This document shows positions 8,393 to 16,256 of a stretch of DNA of 64,000 nt, in pieces; the stretch's first letter is position 1; each line of letters starts with the position of its first letter. Position numbers and translations under genes: made by a program. Under the pieces are notes generated by a model that was given only the letters and a program-made list of their open reading frames with translations, was not told where the DNA came from and made no database searches. The stretch is from an uncultured Alphaproteobacteria bacterium (GTDB taxonomy: Bacteria > Pseudomonadota > Alphaproteobacteria > Caulobacterales > Caulobacteraceae), in the NCBI GenBank assembly GCA_903909375.1, contig CAIVVM010000020.1, positions 62,001-126,000 on the forward strand, given 5' to 3'.

Positions 8393-9025
8393 CTAGCGCT
8401 TGTTCACAAAATCCAGGAACCGCTGGCGCAGCGTCGCGTCGGTCTTGAACACGCCGGTGAACTGGGTGGTGATGGTCGTCACATGGCGGTGGTGCACGCC
8501 ACGGGTGGTCATGCACTGATGGGCGGCGTCGATCAGCACGGCCACGCCGGCAGGGCGAAGGCTGTCGGTGATGGCGTCGCAGATCTGCTGGGTCATGGTC
8601 TCCTGGGTCTGGAGACGGCGCGCGAAGATCTCCACCACCTTGGCCAGCTTGGAGATGCCCACCACCCGGTTGGTGGGCATGTAGGCCACATAGGCCTTGC
8701 CCAGGAACGGGGCCATGTGATGCTCGCAGTGGCTCTCCACCTCGATCTCGCGCAGCATGACGATGTCGTCATAGCCCTGCACGTCCTCGAAGGTGCGCGA
8801 GAGCTCCTTTGCGGGATCCAGCGTGTAGCCCACAAACCATTCGCCGTAGGCGTCAACCACGCGCTTGGGCGTGTCGATCACGCCTTCGCGGCGCGGATCA
8901 TCGCCGGCCCAGGCGATCAGAGTGCGGACGGCCTCCATGGCCTCCTCGCGCGAGGGGCGCTTGAAGGGCTCGAGCGAGCTGTCGTCGGACCCGATCGGGG
9001 TTCGGTCACGGGAAGGGGCGTCCAT
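8393..9025 (-). CDS. folE: GTP cyclohydrolase I
   Basis: FolE converts GTP to 7,8-dihydroneopterin triphosphate, the first step of folate synthesis. The 210-aa cytoplasmic enzyme is of normal length and carries the zinc ligands C100 and H103 in ESHCEHHMAPF and C171 in HQCMTTRG, the family signature block GKAYVAYMPTNRVVGISKLAK, and the C-terminal RQRFLDF segment. The start at 9025 is preceded by GGAAAGAA; an in-frame ATG at 9100 would add 25 Pro/Arg-rich residues unlike the family. It lies upstream of hisI on the same strand. Confidence 0.96.
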   Translation of the reverse strand: MDAPSRDRTPIGSDDSSLEPFKRPSREEAMEAVRTLIAWAGDDPRREGVIDTPKRVVDAYGEWFVGYTLDPAKELSRTFEDVQGYDDIVMLREIEVESHCEHHMAPFLGKAYVAYMPTNRVVGISKLAKVVEIFARRLQTQETMTQQICDAITDSLRPAGVAVLIDAAHQCMTTRGVHHRHVTTITTQFTGVFKTDATLRQRFLDFVNKR

Positions 9026-9195
9026 CGGAGATCGGTTCTTTCCAGGGCCAGAGTTGCGCCGGGACGAAGGCCCCGGAAATGACGCGTGCCACCCTTTCAC
9101 TTCAGACGTGAGGTGCGGTTGGCCTCGGGTCCGGTCCCCCTGTATATGGGTCCAGGCCCAATCCCGGCAACTGTTTCGCAGCGTAAACCTCGACC

Positions 9196-10632
9196 ATGAC
9201 CCTGAGTCTGTACGACACCATGACCCGCAAGAAGCGGGCGTTCACCCCCCGCAATGAGCACCGGGTGACGCTCTATGTCTGCGGACCGACGGTCTACAAC
9301 TATGCGCACATCGGCAATTTCCGGCCTGTTGTGGTGTTTGATCTGCTGTTCCGGGTGCTTCGTGACCTCTACGGTCAGGACGCGGTGCTTTACGCGGCCA
9401 ACGTCACGGACGTGGACGACAAGATCAACGCGAAGGCCGCCGACGAGGGTGTGCCCATCGGCGTGATTTCGGATCGCTACCTGGCCGCCTACAACGCTGA
9501 CGCCGCCGCGCTGGGCGCGCTGAAGCCCACTTTCCAGCCGCGCGTGACCGAGACCATGGAAGCCATCACGGCCTTCATCGCCGACCTGGTGGCGCAGAAG
9601 GCGGCCTACGCGGCCGATGGCCATGTGCTCTTCGACACCCAGGCTTTCCCGGACTATGGCAAGCTGTCGGGTCGGCCGATGGATGAGATGATCGCCGGGG
9701 CGCGCGTGGATGTGGCCCCCTACAAGCGCCATCCTGCCGACTTTGTGCTCTGGAAGCCTTCGAAACCTGGCGAGCCGTCGTGGGACAGCGCCTTCGGACC
9801 GGGCCGCCCCGGCTGGCATATCGAGTGCACGGCGATGATCGAGCAGGCGCTGGGTCTGCCCATCGACATTCACGGCGGCGGCATCGACCTGGTGTTTCCG
9901 CACCACGAGAATGAGCTGGCCCAGGGAGTCTGCGCCGGCCACGGCCACGAATATGCCGACGTCTGGATGCACAACGGCTTCCTCAACATGGGCGACGAGA
10001 AGATGTCCAAGAGCGTGGGCAACGTCGCTCTGGCCCACGACCTGCTGAAGACCTGGCCGGGCGAGGCGCTGCGCTGGGCCCTGCTGGCCGGCCACTATCG
10101 CCAGCCGCTGGAATGGACGGGCGATCTGATCGAACAGGCCAAGAGCGCGCTGGACCGGCTCTATCGGGTGCTGGACGATTCCGCCCGGTTCCTCGAGGGT
10201 GTTCCAACGGCGGCGCGGGCGTCCGGCGGCGAGCATCGCGGGGCCGTCGAGGCTCACGACGCTGTGCTCTCGGCCCTGCGGGACGATCTCAACACGCCGC
10301 TGGCGTTCGCCGCGCTCTTCCAGCTGGCGGACCACGTGCGGTCTTCCACGACGGGCAAGGATGTGGCCGGCGTCGAACGCGGTCGCAGCCTCTTGCTGGA
10401 GGCGGGACAGCTGATGGGCTTGCTGGTCGCCGATCCCCGGGCCTGGTTCCAGGGCGGCGCCGACGACGACATGAAGGCCCAGGTCGAGGCCCTGATCGCG
10501 GCCCGGGGCGAGGCGCGCGCGGCCAAGGACTGGCCCGCCGCCGACCGTATTCGCGACGAACTTTCGGCGTTGAAGGTCGAGGTCATGGATGGCCCCACCG
10601 GCGCCACCTGGCGGATCAAGGAGCAAGCCTGA
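9196..10632 (+). CDS. cysS: Cysteinyl-tRNA synthetase
   Basis: A 478-aa class I aminoacyl-tRNA synthetase that charges tRNA-Cys. The zinc and amino-acid site starts at C29 in YVCGPTVYNYAHIGNFR (the HIGH motif reads HIGN), further zinc ligands lie in WHIECTAM and FPHHENE, and the KMSKS loop is K269-M-S-K-S273 within GDEKMSKSVGN. The DALR-like helical tRNA-binding domain follows to the end. Length is normal. Its stop codon overlaps the next gene's ATG by one base (TGATG), so the two are probably cotranslated although unrelated in function. Confidence 0.97.
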   Translation: MTLSLYDTMTRKKRAFTPRNEHRVTLYVCGPTVYNYAHIGNFRPVVVFDLLFRVLRDLYGQDAVLYAANVTDVDDKINAKAADEGVPIGVISDRYLAAYNADAAALGALKPTFQPRVTETMEAITAFIADLVAQKAAYAADGHVLFDTQAFPDYGKLSGRPMDEMIAGARVDVAPYKRHPADFVLWKPSKPGEPSWDSAFGPGRPGWHIECTAMIEQALGLPIDIHGGGIDLVFPHHENELAQGVCAGHGHEYADVWMHNGFLNMGDEKMSKSVGNVALAHDLLKTWPGEALRWALLAGHYRQPLEWTGDLIEQAKSALDRLYRVLDDSARFLEGVPTAARASGGEHRGAVEAHDAVLSALRDDLNTPLAFAALFQLADHVRSSTTGKDVAGVERGRSLLLEAGQLMGLLVADPRAWFQGGADDDMKAQVEALIAARGEARAAKDWPAADRIRDELSALKVEVMDGPTGATWRIKEQA

Positions 10633-11198
10633 TGCCCATCAAGCCCGAGCCCGACCTGCTGGCCGGCCCCTTCGCCAAACGCGGAACCATGGGCCCGCGG
10701 CTCGCCACGCCCGACGCTGGCTCGCGATTGCCACCGCCCAAGGCGCCCAGCGGTCTGCGCGTAGAGGACCGGATCGGAATCCAGGCTCCTGCCGAGGTGA
10801 TCTGGGAAATCGTACGTGACCTGGATCGATGGTCCGAATGGAACCCGACCTATCCGCAGGCCACCGGCCAGATCAGGATTGGTGAGGTGCTGTCCGTGAC
10901 CCTGGCCCTGCCCGGCCAGTCGCCCCAGATGCTGACGCCAAGGGTACTGGAGTGGGTGCCGAACGAACAGCTTCACTGGCAGTTGAAAATGATGGGCGGC
11001 CTGATCCGGACGCTGCGCTACATCGAGATCGAAACCCTCGCCAACCAGAGCTGCGTGGTCGACAACGGCGAGATCTTCGGCGGGTTGATGGGCCCGTCTC
11101 TGGGCAAGCGGATGGGACGCACGGTCCAGCGCGGGTTCCGGGCCATGAATGAGGCGCTGAAGGCCCGCGCCGAGGCTGAGTGGGCGGCGGGACGGTAA
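10632..11198 (+). CDS. SRPBCC (START-like/polyketide cyclase) domain protein
   Basis: A 188-aa protein. Residues about 45-180 form a SRPBCC domain: RIGIQAPAEVIWEIVRDLDRWSEWNPTYPQ is the characteristic first strand, helix and WxxWNP turn, followed by an antiparallel sheet with LALPGQSPQMLTPRVLEWVPNEQLHW and a long C-terminal helix (FRAMNEALKARAEAEW). The first 40 residues are polar and probably disordered. The fold binds hydrophobic ligands; function is not predictable. It overlaps cysS by one base and ends 2 bp before the sulfatase ATG, so it opens the catabolic-looking run that follows. Confidence 0.8.
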   Translation: MPIKPEPDLLAGPFAKRGTMGPRLATPDAGSRLPPPKAPSGLRVEDRIGIQAPAEVIWEIVRDLDRWSEWNPTYPQATGQIRIGEVLSVTLALPGQSPQMLTPRVLEWVPNEQLHWQLKMMGGLIRTLRYIEIETLANQSCVVDNGEIFGGLMGPSLGKRMGRTVQRGFRAMNEALKARAEAEWAAGR

Positions 11199-11200
11199 CG

Positions 11201-13435
11201 ATGGCAGGCAGGATCGGTCGGACAGTGGCGGACTCGACGCCCTATTGGCCTGAAACACCCCGGCCACCCAGGGGTGCTCCAAACATTCTCGTCGTTCTGT
11301 TCGACGACGTCGGCTTCTCGGACTTCGGCTGCTACGGCTCGCCCATCCGTACGCCCAACATTGACCGGCTGGCCGCCGAGGGACTGCGCTACTCGGGTTT
11401 TCACACGACGGCCATGTGCTCGACGACCCGGGCGGCGCTGCTGAGCGGGCGCAATCACCATTCGGTCGGCGTGGGATGCCTGGCCAATTTCGACAGCGGC
11501 TATCCCGGCTATCGCGGCAAGATCGCGCGGGAGGCGGGGATCCTTCCGGAACTGCTGCGACCCCACGGTTACCGGAACTATATGCTGGGCAAGTGGCATG
11601 TGACGCCGCTGACCGAGACCGGACCCTCCGGCCCCTTCGACGGCTGGCCGCTGGGCCGGGGCTTCGACCGGTTCTATGGCTTCATGGACGCCGAGACCGA
11701 CCAGTACGCGCCGGAACTGGTGCGCGACAACACGCCCGTGTCTCCGCCGGGAATGTTCGCCGACGGCTATCATCTGACCTCGGATCTGGTGGACGAGGCG
11801 ATTCGCTTCATTGCCGATCACACGGCCGACGCGCCGGATAAACCCTGGCTCACCTGGCTGGCGCTGGGCGCCTGTCACGCTCCGCATCAGGCGCCGCCCG
11901 ATCTGATCCGCAGCTATGACGCCGTGTTCGAGCATGGCTGGGATGTGGAGCGCGAACAGCGGCTGGCTCGCCAGATCGCCATGGGGCTGGTCCCGGCGGA
12001 TACCCGCCTGCCGGACCGCAACGACGGGGTCCGCCCCTGGGATAGCTATTCCGCCGACGAGCGTCGCCTGTTTACCCGCCTGCAAAGCGCGTTCGCCGCC
12101 ATGCTCGATCACGCCGATCAGCATCTGGGGCGACTGGTCAGCTTTCTGGAGCGCGCCGGACTGCGCGACGACACCCTGATCCTCGTGATGTCCGACAACG
12201 GCGCCAGTCAGGAGGGTGGCCCTCAGGGCTTCGTCAACGCCATGGGTCCCTTCAACATGCGGCCCGAACCCATGGCCGAGAAGATCGCGCGTATCGACGA
12301 CATCGGCGGACCCGACACCCATTCCAACTTCCCGCAAGGCTGGGCCATGGCGTCCAACACCCCGCTGCGGCGCTACAAGCAGAACACCCACGGCGGCGGC
12401 ATCCGAGATCCGCTGGTGATTTCCTGGCCGGCGAAGGTGGCCGCGCGCGGGGAGGTGCGCACCCGCTTCGCCCACGCCTGTGATATCGTTCCGACGCTGA
12501 TGGACCTGATCGGGATCGAAGGCCTGCCGGAAACGATTGCCGGGGTTCCTCAATGGCCGTTTGAGGGCGAAAGCTTTGCGGCCAGTCTGAGCGATCCTGC
12601 TGCGCCGCCACGCATCAAGCCGCAGTATTTCGAGATGTTTGGACACCGGGGCATGTGGCGAGACGGCTGGAAAGCCGTGGCCTTCCATCCGCCCGGGACC
12701 CCCTTCGAGGATGACCGATGGGAGCTCTACCATCTCGACGACGATTTCGCCGAAACCCGCGATCTGGCTGAACAGGAGCCTGAACGCCTCAAGGCGCTGA
12801 TCGACGCCTGGTGGACGGCGGCCGAAGCGCACAAGGTATTGCCGCTGGACGACCGGTTCGGGCCGCGGTTCGCCGAGAACTCGGCGCGTTTCCACGGCGC
12901 CCGGAAGCACTTTGTACTCCATGCCGGCATGGGTCACCTGCCCACCGATGTTGCGCCGGATGTTCGCGCTCGGAGCTACCGGATCGAGGCAGATGTGGTC
13001 CTGAAACCGGGCGCCGAGGGTGTGCTGATCGCCCACGGCGACGCCACCAGCGGCTACAGCCTCTATCTGCAGGACGGTCATCTCCATCACACCCTCAACA
13101 TCGGCGGTGAGAAGACGACGGCCACCTCGCAATCGCCGGTCCCGCTGAGCGCCACACGCCTGGGCGTGGTGGCCCGTCGGGGCGAAACGGGCCCGCGAAC
13201 CTTCACCCTGACCATCGACGGGGCGCCTGCCGGGGAGGTCACGGCGACGACCGGGTTCGGCAATTTCATCTCCTGGTCGGGTCTGGACATCGGCCTGGAT
13301 CGAGGCAGTCCCGTGGCGGGCTATGCTGCCCCGTTTGCGTTCACCGGAACCCTTCGCAAGGTCACGGTGACCATGGGCGACGATCAGGACCTTGACGGCG
13401 AGGCGGTGGGCGCGGCGGAAATGGCGCGGCAATAG
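11201..13435 (+). CDS. Sulfatase (arylsulfatase family S1), with C-terminal beta-sandwich region
   Basis: A 744-aa alkaline-phosphatase-fold sulfatase. Metal-binding aspartates D35-D36 sit in LVVLFDDVGFSDFG, and the site of formylglycine formation is C73 in MCSTTRAALLSGRNHH, followed by R77. The usual third position of the CxPxR motif is Pro or Ala; here it is Thr (CSTTR). Later motifs include the lysine segment NYMLGKWHVTP, ILVMSDNGASQEGG and the LRRYKQNTHGGGIRDP metal/His loop. The last ~170 residues are strand-rich and may fold as a jelly-roll. I prefer ATG 11201 over a GTG at 11180 because the latter overlaps the previous gene. No signal peptide is seen, suggesting cytoplasmic action. No formylglycine-generating enzyme is in the window. 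Confidence 0.9.
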   Translation: MAGRIGRTVADSTPYWPETPRPPRGAPNILVVLFDDVGFSDFGCYGSPIRTPNIDRLAAEGLRYSGFHTTAMCSTTRAALLSGRNHHSVGVGCLANFDSGYPGYRGKIAREAGILPELLRPHGYRNYMLGKWHVTPLTETGPSGPFDGWPLGRGFDRFYGFMDAETDQYAPELVRDNTPVSPPGMFADGYHLTSDLVDEAIRFIADHTADAPDKPWLTWLALGACHAPHQAPPDLIRSYDAVFEHGWDVEREQRLARQIAMGLVPADTRLPDRNDGVRPWDSYSADERRLFTRLQSAFAAMLDHADQHLGRLVSFLERAGLRDDTLILVMSDNGASQEGGPQGFVNAMGPFNMRPEPMAEKIARIDDIGGPDTHSNFPQGWAMASNTPLRRYKQNTHGGGIRDPLVISWPAKVAARGEVRTRFAHACDIVPTLMDLIGIEGLPETIAGVPQWPFEGESFAASLSDPAAPPRIKPQYFEMFGHRGMWRDGWKAVAFHPPGTPFEDDRWELYHLDDDFAETRDLAEQEPERLKALIDAWWTAAEAHKVLPLDDRFGPRFAENSARFHGARKHFVLHAGMGHLPTDVAPDVRARSYRIEADVVLKPGAEGVLIAHGDATSGYSLYLQDGHLHHTLNIGGEKTTATSQSPVPLSATRLGVVARRGETGPRTFTLTIDGAPAGEVTATTGFGNFISWSGLDIGLDRGSPVAGYAAPFAFTGTLRKVTVTMGDDQDLDGEAVGAAEMARQ

Positions 13436-13451
13436 CCAGGAGTTCACGCTG

Positions 13452-14699
13452 ATGACGCCTTCACGCCGCGCGGTACTTGCTGCCGGAGCCACCGCCATGG
13501 CAGCACCCGCCCTGGCGGCCGATCCTGTGGCCCTGGCCCGCAATGAACGACACTGGGCCAAGGTCGCGGCCCTGTTCGACTCACCGCCGCCCGGCGTCAT
13601 CCAGCTTGAGAATGGCCAGTTCGGGGCGATGACCCGGGCAACGCGGGCGGCCTACGAGCAGAAGCTGGCCAGGGTAAACCGGGAGACGACACTCTACACA
13701 CGTCGCGGCGCCTTGCAGGATGTGCAAGCGGTGCGCGCGAAGGCTGCGGCGTTCCTTGGCGTGGACGTGGACGAGATCGCCTTCACGCGCGGCGGCACGG
13801 AGTCCATGCTGGTCCTGATCGGCGGCTACAGTCGACTGAAACCGGGCGACGCGGTCCTCTATGCCGATCTCGACTATGACAGCATGCAGGTGGGGATGGA
13901 CTCACTGGCCCGGCTCCGGGGTGTTCGGGTGGTGCGGTTCGCCCTGCCTGAGCCGGCCACCCGACAGGGACTGATCGACGCCTACGACCAGGCCCTGAAA
14001 GCCAATCCTGACGTCCGGATGATGCTGCTGACCCACCTCAGCCATCGCACGGGGCTGATCCCGCCGGTGAAGGAGATCACGGCTCTGGCCAAGGCCCGCG
14101 GCGTCGACGTGTTGCTGGATTGTGGCCATGCCCTGGGGCAGACGGAGTTTTCACTGCGTGACATGGGTGTCGAGTTTGCGGGCCTGAACCTGCACAAGTG
14201 GATCGGCAGCCCGCTGGGCGTCGGACTCGTCTACATCCGCAGGGACCGGATTCGCGATATCGAGATCTCGATCCTGGCCGAACCCAGCGACGCCATTGAC
14301 GCGCGGGTCCACACGGGCACCGTCAGTTACGCCAGCGTCCTGACGGTCGCCGACGCGTTCGATGCGCATGCAGCGATCGGCCCTGCTGCCAAGGCGCGGC
14401 GACTTCAGTTTCTGCGAGATCGCTGGGCGGAGACCCTGCGCGATCATCCGCGCATACAGGTGCTGACGCCGCCGGATCCCTCCCTGCATGCGGGAATTAC
14501 GTCCTTCCGCATTGTAGACCAGACCTCGCTGGGCCAGGCTCTGGAGCTCAAGAAAACCCTCTTTGAGCGCTATCGCATTTTCACCGTCGAGCGCCCGGGC
14601 GCGGCCAAAGGGGCCTGCATTCGCGTCTCGCCGTCTTTCGTGAATTCTGTCGACCACATTGATGCGCTGGTCGCAGCCCTGAAGGAGATTGCCGCATGA
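13452..14699 (+). CDS. Class V aminotransferase-fold PLP enzyme with Tat signal peptide
   Basis: The 415-aa protein begins with MTPSRRAVLAAGATAMAAP followed by ALAAD, a twin-arginine signal with a hydrophobic core and an AxA cleavage site. The mature part has a class V aminotransferase/cysteine-desulfurase fold: FTRGGTESMLVLIGG (cofactor phosphate site), LLDCGHALGQTEF (Asp contacting the pyridine ring) and GLNLHKWIGSPLGVG with the Schiff-base Lys. It resembles isopenicillin-N-epimerase-like proteins. Tat export fits a protein folded with its cofactor in the cytoplasm, so the enzyme would work in the periplasm. Start 13452 is supported by CAGGAG upstream. It lies 16 bp after the sulfatase and overlaps the NIPSNAP gene by ATGA. 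Confidence 0.88.
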   Translation: MTPSRRAVLAAGATAMAAPALAADPVALARNERHWAKVAALFDSPPPGVIQLENGQFGAMTRATRAAYEQKLARVNRETTLYTRRGALQDVQAVRAKAAAFLGVDVDEIAFTRGGTESMLVLIGGYSRLKPGDAVLYADLDYDSMQVGMDSLARLRGVRVVRFALPEPATRQGLIDAYDQALKANPDVRMMLLTHLSHRTGLIPPVKEITALAKARGVDVLLDCGHALGQTEFSLRDMGVEFAGLNLHKWIGSPLGVGLVYIRRDRIRDIEISILAEPSDAIDARVHTGTVSYASVLTVADAFDAHAAIGPAAKARRLQFLRDRWAETLRDHPRIQVLTPPDPSLHAGITSFRIVDQTSLGQALELKKTLFERYRIFTVERPGAAKGACIRVSPSFVNSVDHIDALVAALKEIAA

Positions 14700-15019
14700 T
14701 CGTTGAGATGCGCACCTACACGCTGTCGATCGGCGCCACCGGCCGTTACTTCAAGGCCTACGGCGAGAAAGGCCTTGCAGTTCAGAAGCGGATCCTGGGC
14801 CATCTGGTCGGCTACTACAGCGTCGAGGTCGGCGGCCTCAACAAGGTGATCCACCTGTGGGCCTACGAGAGCCTGGATGAGCGGGCACGACGACGTGCGA
14901 CACTCTGGAGCGACCCCGAGTGGCTGGACTACGTCAAGGAGGTAGGCGGTCTGGTGCAGCATCAGGAAAACCAGATCCTGTCGCCTGCGCCGTTCTTCCA
15001 GGTCCCGCCTGCGGTTTGA
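14696..15019 (+). CDS. NIPSNAP-family protein
   Basis: A 107-aa protein with the NIPSNAP signature: the opening MIVEMRTYTLSIGATGRYF (ExRxYTL) and the middle VIHLWAYESLDERARRRA (hlWxYxsldeRxxxR) ending with QENQILSP. The family adopts a dimeric ferredoxin-like alpha/beta barrel; in bacteria it often accompanies catabolic enzymes, function mostly unknown. Its ATG overlaps the upstream stop (ATGA), so it is translationally coupled to the aminotransferase gene. Confidence 0.88.
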   Translation: MIVEMRTYTLSIGATGRYFKAYGEKGLAVQKRILGHLVGYYSVEVGGLNKVIHLWAYESLDERARRRATLWSDPEWLDYVKEVGGLVQHQENQILSPAPFFQVPPAV

Positions 15020-15050
15020 CTTCCCGACGCTGAAGGCAGACCTAGAGGCG

Positions 15051-15485
15051 ATGATCGATGATCTCTATTCGGCGAAACTGCTGCGGCTGGCGGCCGACTT
15101 GCCGCGCACCGGGCGGCTGGCCGATCCGGACGCCACTTCAGAGAAGGTCTCGAAGCTTTGCGGCAGCCGCATTGTCGTTGACGTCAAGGTCTCGGGCGGC
15201 AGGGTGACGGACTTCGCGCAGGACGTGAAGGCCTGCGCGCTGGGACAGGCTTCGGCCTCGGTGTTGGGCGCCCATGTGATTGGCGCGAGTCTGGCCGAGC
15301 TGGAGACGACAAGAGACGCCTTCCGCGCCATGTTAAAGGCGGACGGGCCTCCCCCTGAGGGTCGGTTCGCGGAACTTGGGCTGCTCGCGCCAGTTAGGGA
15401 CTATCCGGCGCGTCATACCTCGACGATGCTGGCGTTCGAAGCCGTTACGGAGGCGGTGGCCGAGGCGGTCACAAGGGAAAGCTGA
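15051..15485 (+). CDS. Iron-sulfur cluster scaffold-like protein (NifU N-terminal/IscU family), two of three cysteines
   Basis: A 144-aa protein of IscU/NifU-N size. It keeps the first scaffold cysteine in KLCGSRIVVDV (equivalent to NPxCGD) and the second in VKACALGQASASVLG (equivalent to CAxSxAS). The third position, normally a Cys near the end (HCS in IscU), reads RHTSTMLAFEA, with Thr in place of Cys. The leading Asp of the first motif is also changed. The protein probably keeps the fold but may bind clusters differently or use another ligand. No iscS, hscBA or suf gene is adjacent. It overlaps the following YCII-like gene by one base. Confidence 0.8.
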   Translation: MIDDLYSAKLLRLAADLPRTGRLADPDATSEKVSKLCGSRIVVDVKVSGGRVTDFAQDVKACALGQASASVLGAHVIGASLAELETTRDAFRAMLKADGPPPEGRFAELGLLAPVRDYPARHTSTMLAFEAVTEAVAEAVTRES

Positions 15486-15775
15486 TGGCCGACTATATCT
15501 TCCTGATGCATGACGATGCGGCGGGTGGCGCAGGCCTCGACTGGGAGCGCTATCTCTCGCGTTTGAGAGAGGCCGGCGTCTTCCAGGGTGGCAGCGCCAT
15601 CGGCAACGGTCAGTGCGAGCGCAAGTCCGGCGCGACCCCCGCGCCGACGGCCCATATCACCGGCTTTATCCGCGTCACCGCCGAGGACATGGCCCACGCC
15701 CGCCTGCTGCTGGCCGGCAATCCGGTGTTCGAGGCGGGCGGCACGGTGGAGATACGCGAGTTGCCGACGGGCTAG
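15485..15775 (+). CDS. YCII-related domain protein
   Basis: A 96-aa small cytoplasmic protein with the dimeric alpha/beta fold of the YCII family: the first strand YIFLMHDD, a helix with a GVFQGGSAIG turn, then ITGFIRVTAEDMAHARLLLAGNPVFEAGGTVEIRELP, matching the common family ending (gG.veiRel). The catalytic role is unknown. The start ATG shares one base with the previous stop (TGATG), and it ends the run of tightly spaced genes that began at 10632. Confidence 0.82.
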   Translation: MADYIFLMHDDAAGGAGLDWERYLSRLREAGVFQGGSAIGNGQCERKSGATPAPTAHITGFIRVTAEDMAHARLLLAGNPVFEAGGTVEIRELPTG

Positions 15776-15860
15776 GGCGCGGTTCCGTTCTTGCCTCGGC
15801 TATGCTATGGGCCTGGGGCCATGTTGACGACAGTTCGTAACGTTTGCGCTTTCCAGGCCC

Positions 15861-15875
15861 CCGCCGTCCCGGCGG
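15861..15875 (+). terminator. Short GC hairpin in the 215-bp gap before yidD
   Basis: CCGCCG (15861-15866) and CGGCGG (15870-15875) form a six-pair perfect stem with a three-base loop, after the run of genes ending at 15775. No T-run follows, so it is a weak terminator candidate. The rest of the gap (15776-15990) shows no convincing gene; it should contain the yidD-thrS promoter. Confidence 0.22.
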
Positions 15876-15990
15876 TCCGGGCTTCGATGACGGTCGAGCG
15901 TGTCACCCGAACTATCCCCGCCGACGCGGCTTGATCCCCCTGGACCCTTGGGCGTAGGCACGGGGTCCGATCCAACAGTCCGCAGTCGGC

Positions 15991-16227
15991 ATGAATCTTT
16001 ACGAGAGCTGCGTCAGAGGCGCCCTTCGCGCCTACAAGCTGACGCTTTCGCCGCTGATCGGGCGGCAATGCCGGTTTGCCCCGACCTGTTCGGAGTATGC
16101 CTGCGAAGCCCTGATCGGCCACGGACCGTGGCGCGGGAGTTTGCTCACCGTGAAACGTCTGTGTCGTTGCCATCCCTGGGGCGGTGCGGGATATGACCCG
16201 CCGCCGCCCCCGCGCAAAACGGGCTGA
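15991..16227 (+). CDS. yidD: Membrane protein insertion efficiency factor YidD
   Basis: A 78-aa protein with the whole family signature: an N-terminal amphipathic helix ([16 protein letters not shown]), then [15 protein letters not shown] and [16 protein letters not shown] with conserved cysteines. YidD sits peripherally on the inner membrane and helps YidC-dependent insertion. Length is normal (70-85 aa). It is usually next to rnpA/yidC in gammaproteobacteria, but in many alphaproteobacteria it is found elsewhere; here it is 29 bp ahead of thrS and probably cotranscribed with it. Confidence 0.95.
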   Translation: MNLYESCVRGALRAYKLTLSPLIGRQCRFAPTCSEYACEALIGHGPWRGSLLTVKRLCRCHPWGGAGYDPPPPPRKTG

Positions 16228-16256
16228 ACCCAGGCGCGAACCAGGACGACTGAACC

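Noticed and set aside
11018-13600. 860-aa open frame on the minus strand opposite the sulfatase gene
   Set aside because: It lacks recognisable motifs, is rich in Arg/Gly/Ala/Gln typical of GC-rich shadow frames, and the plus strand encodes a full sulfatase with all motifs.
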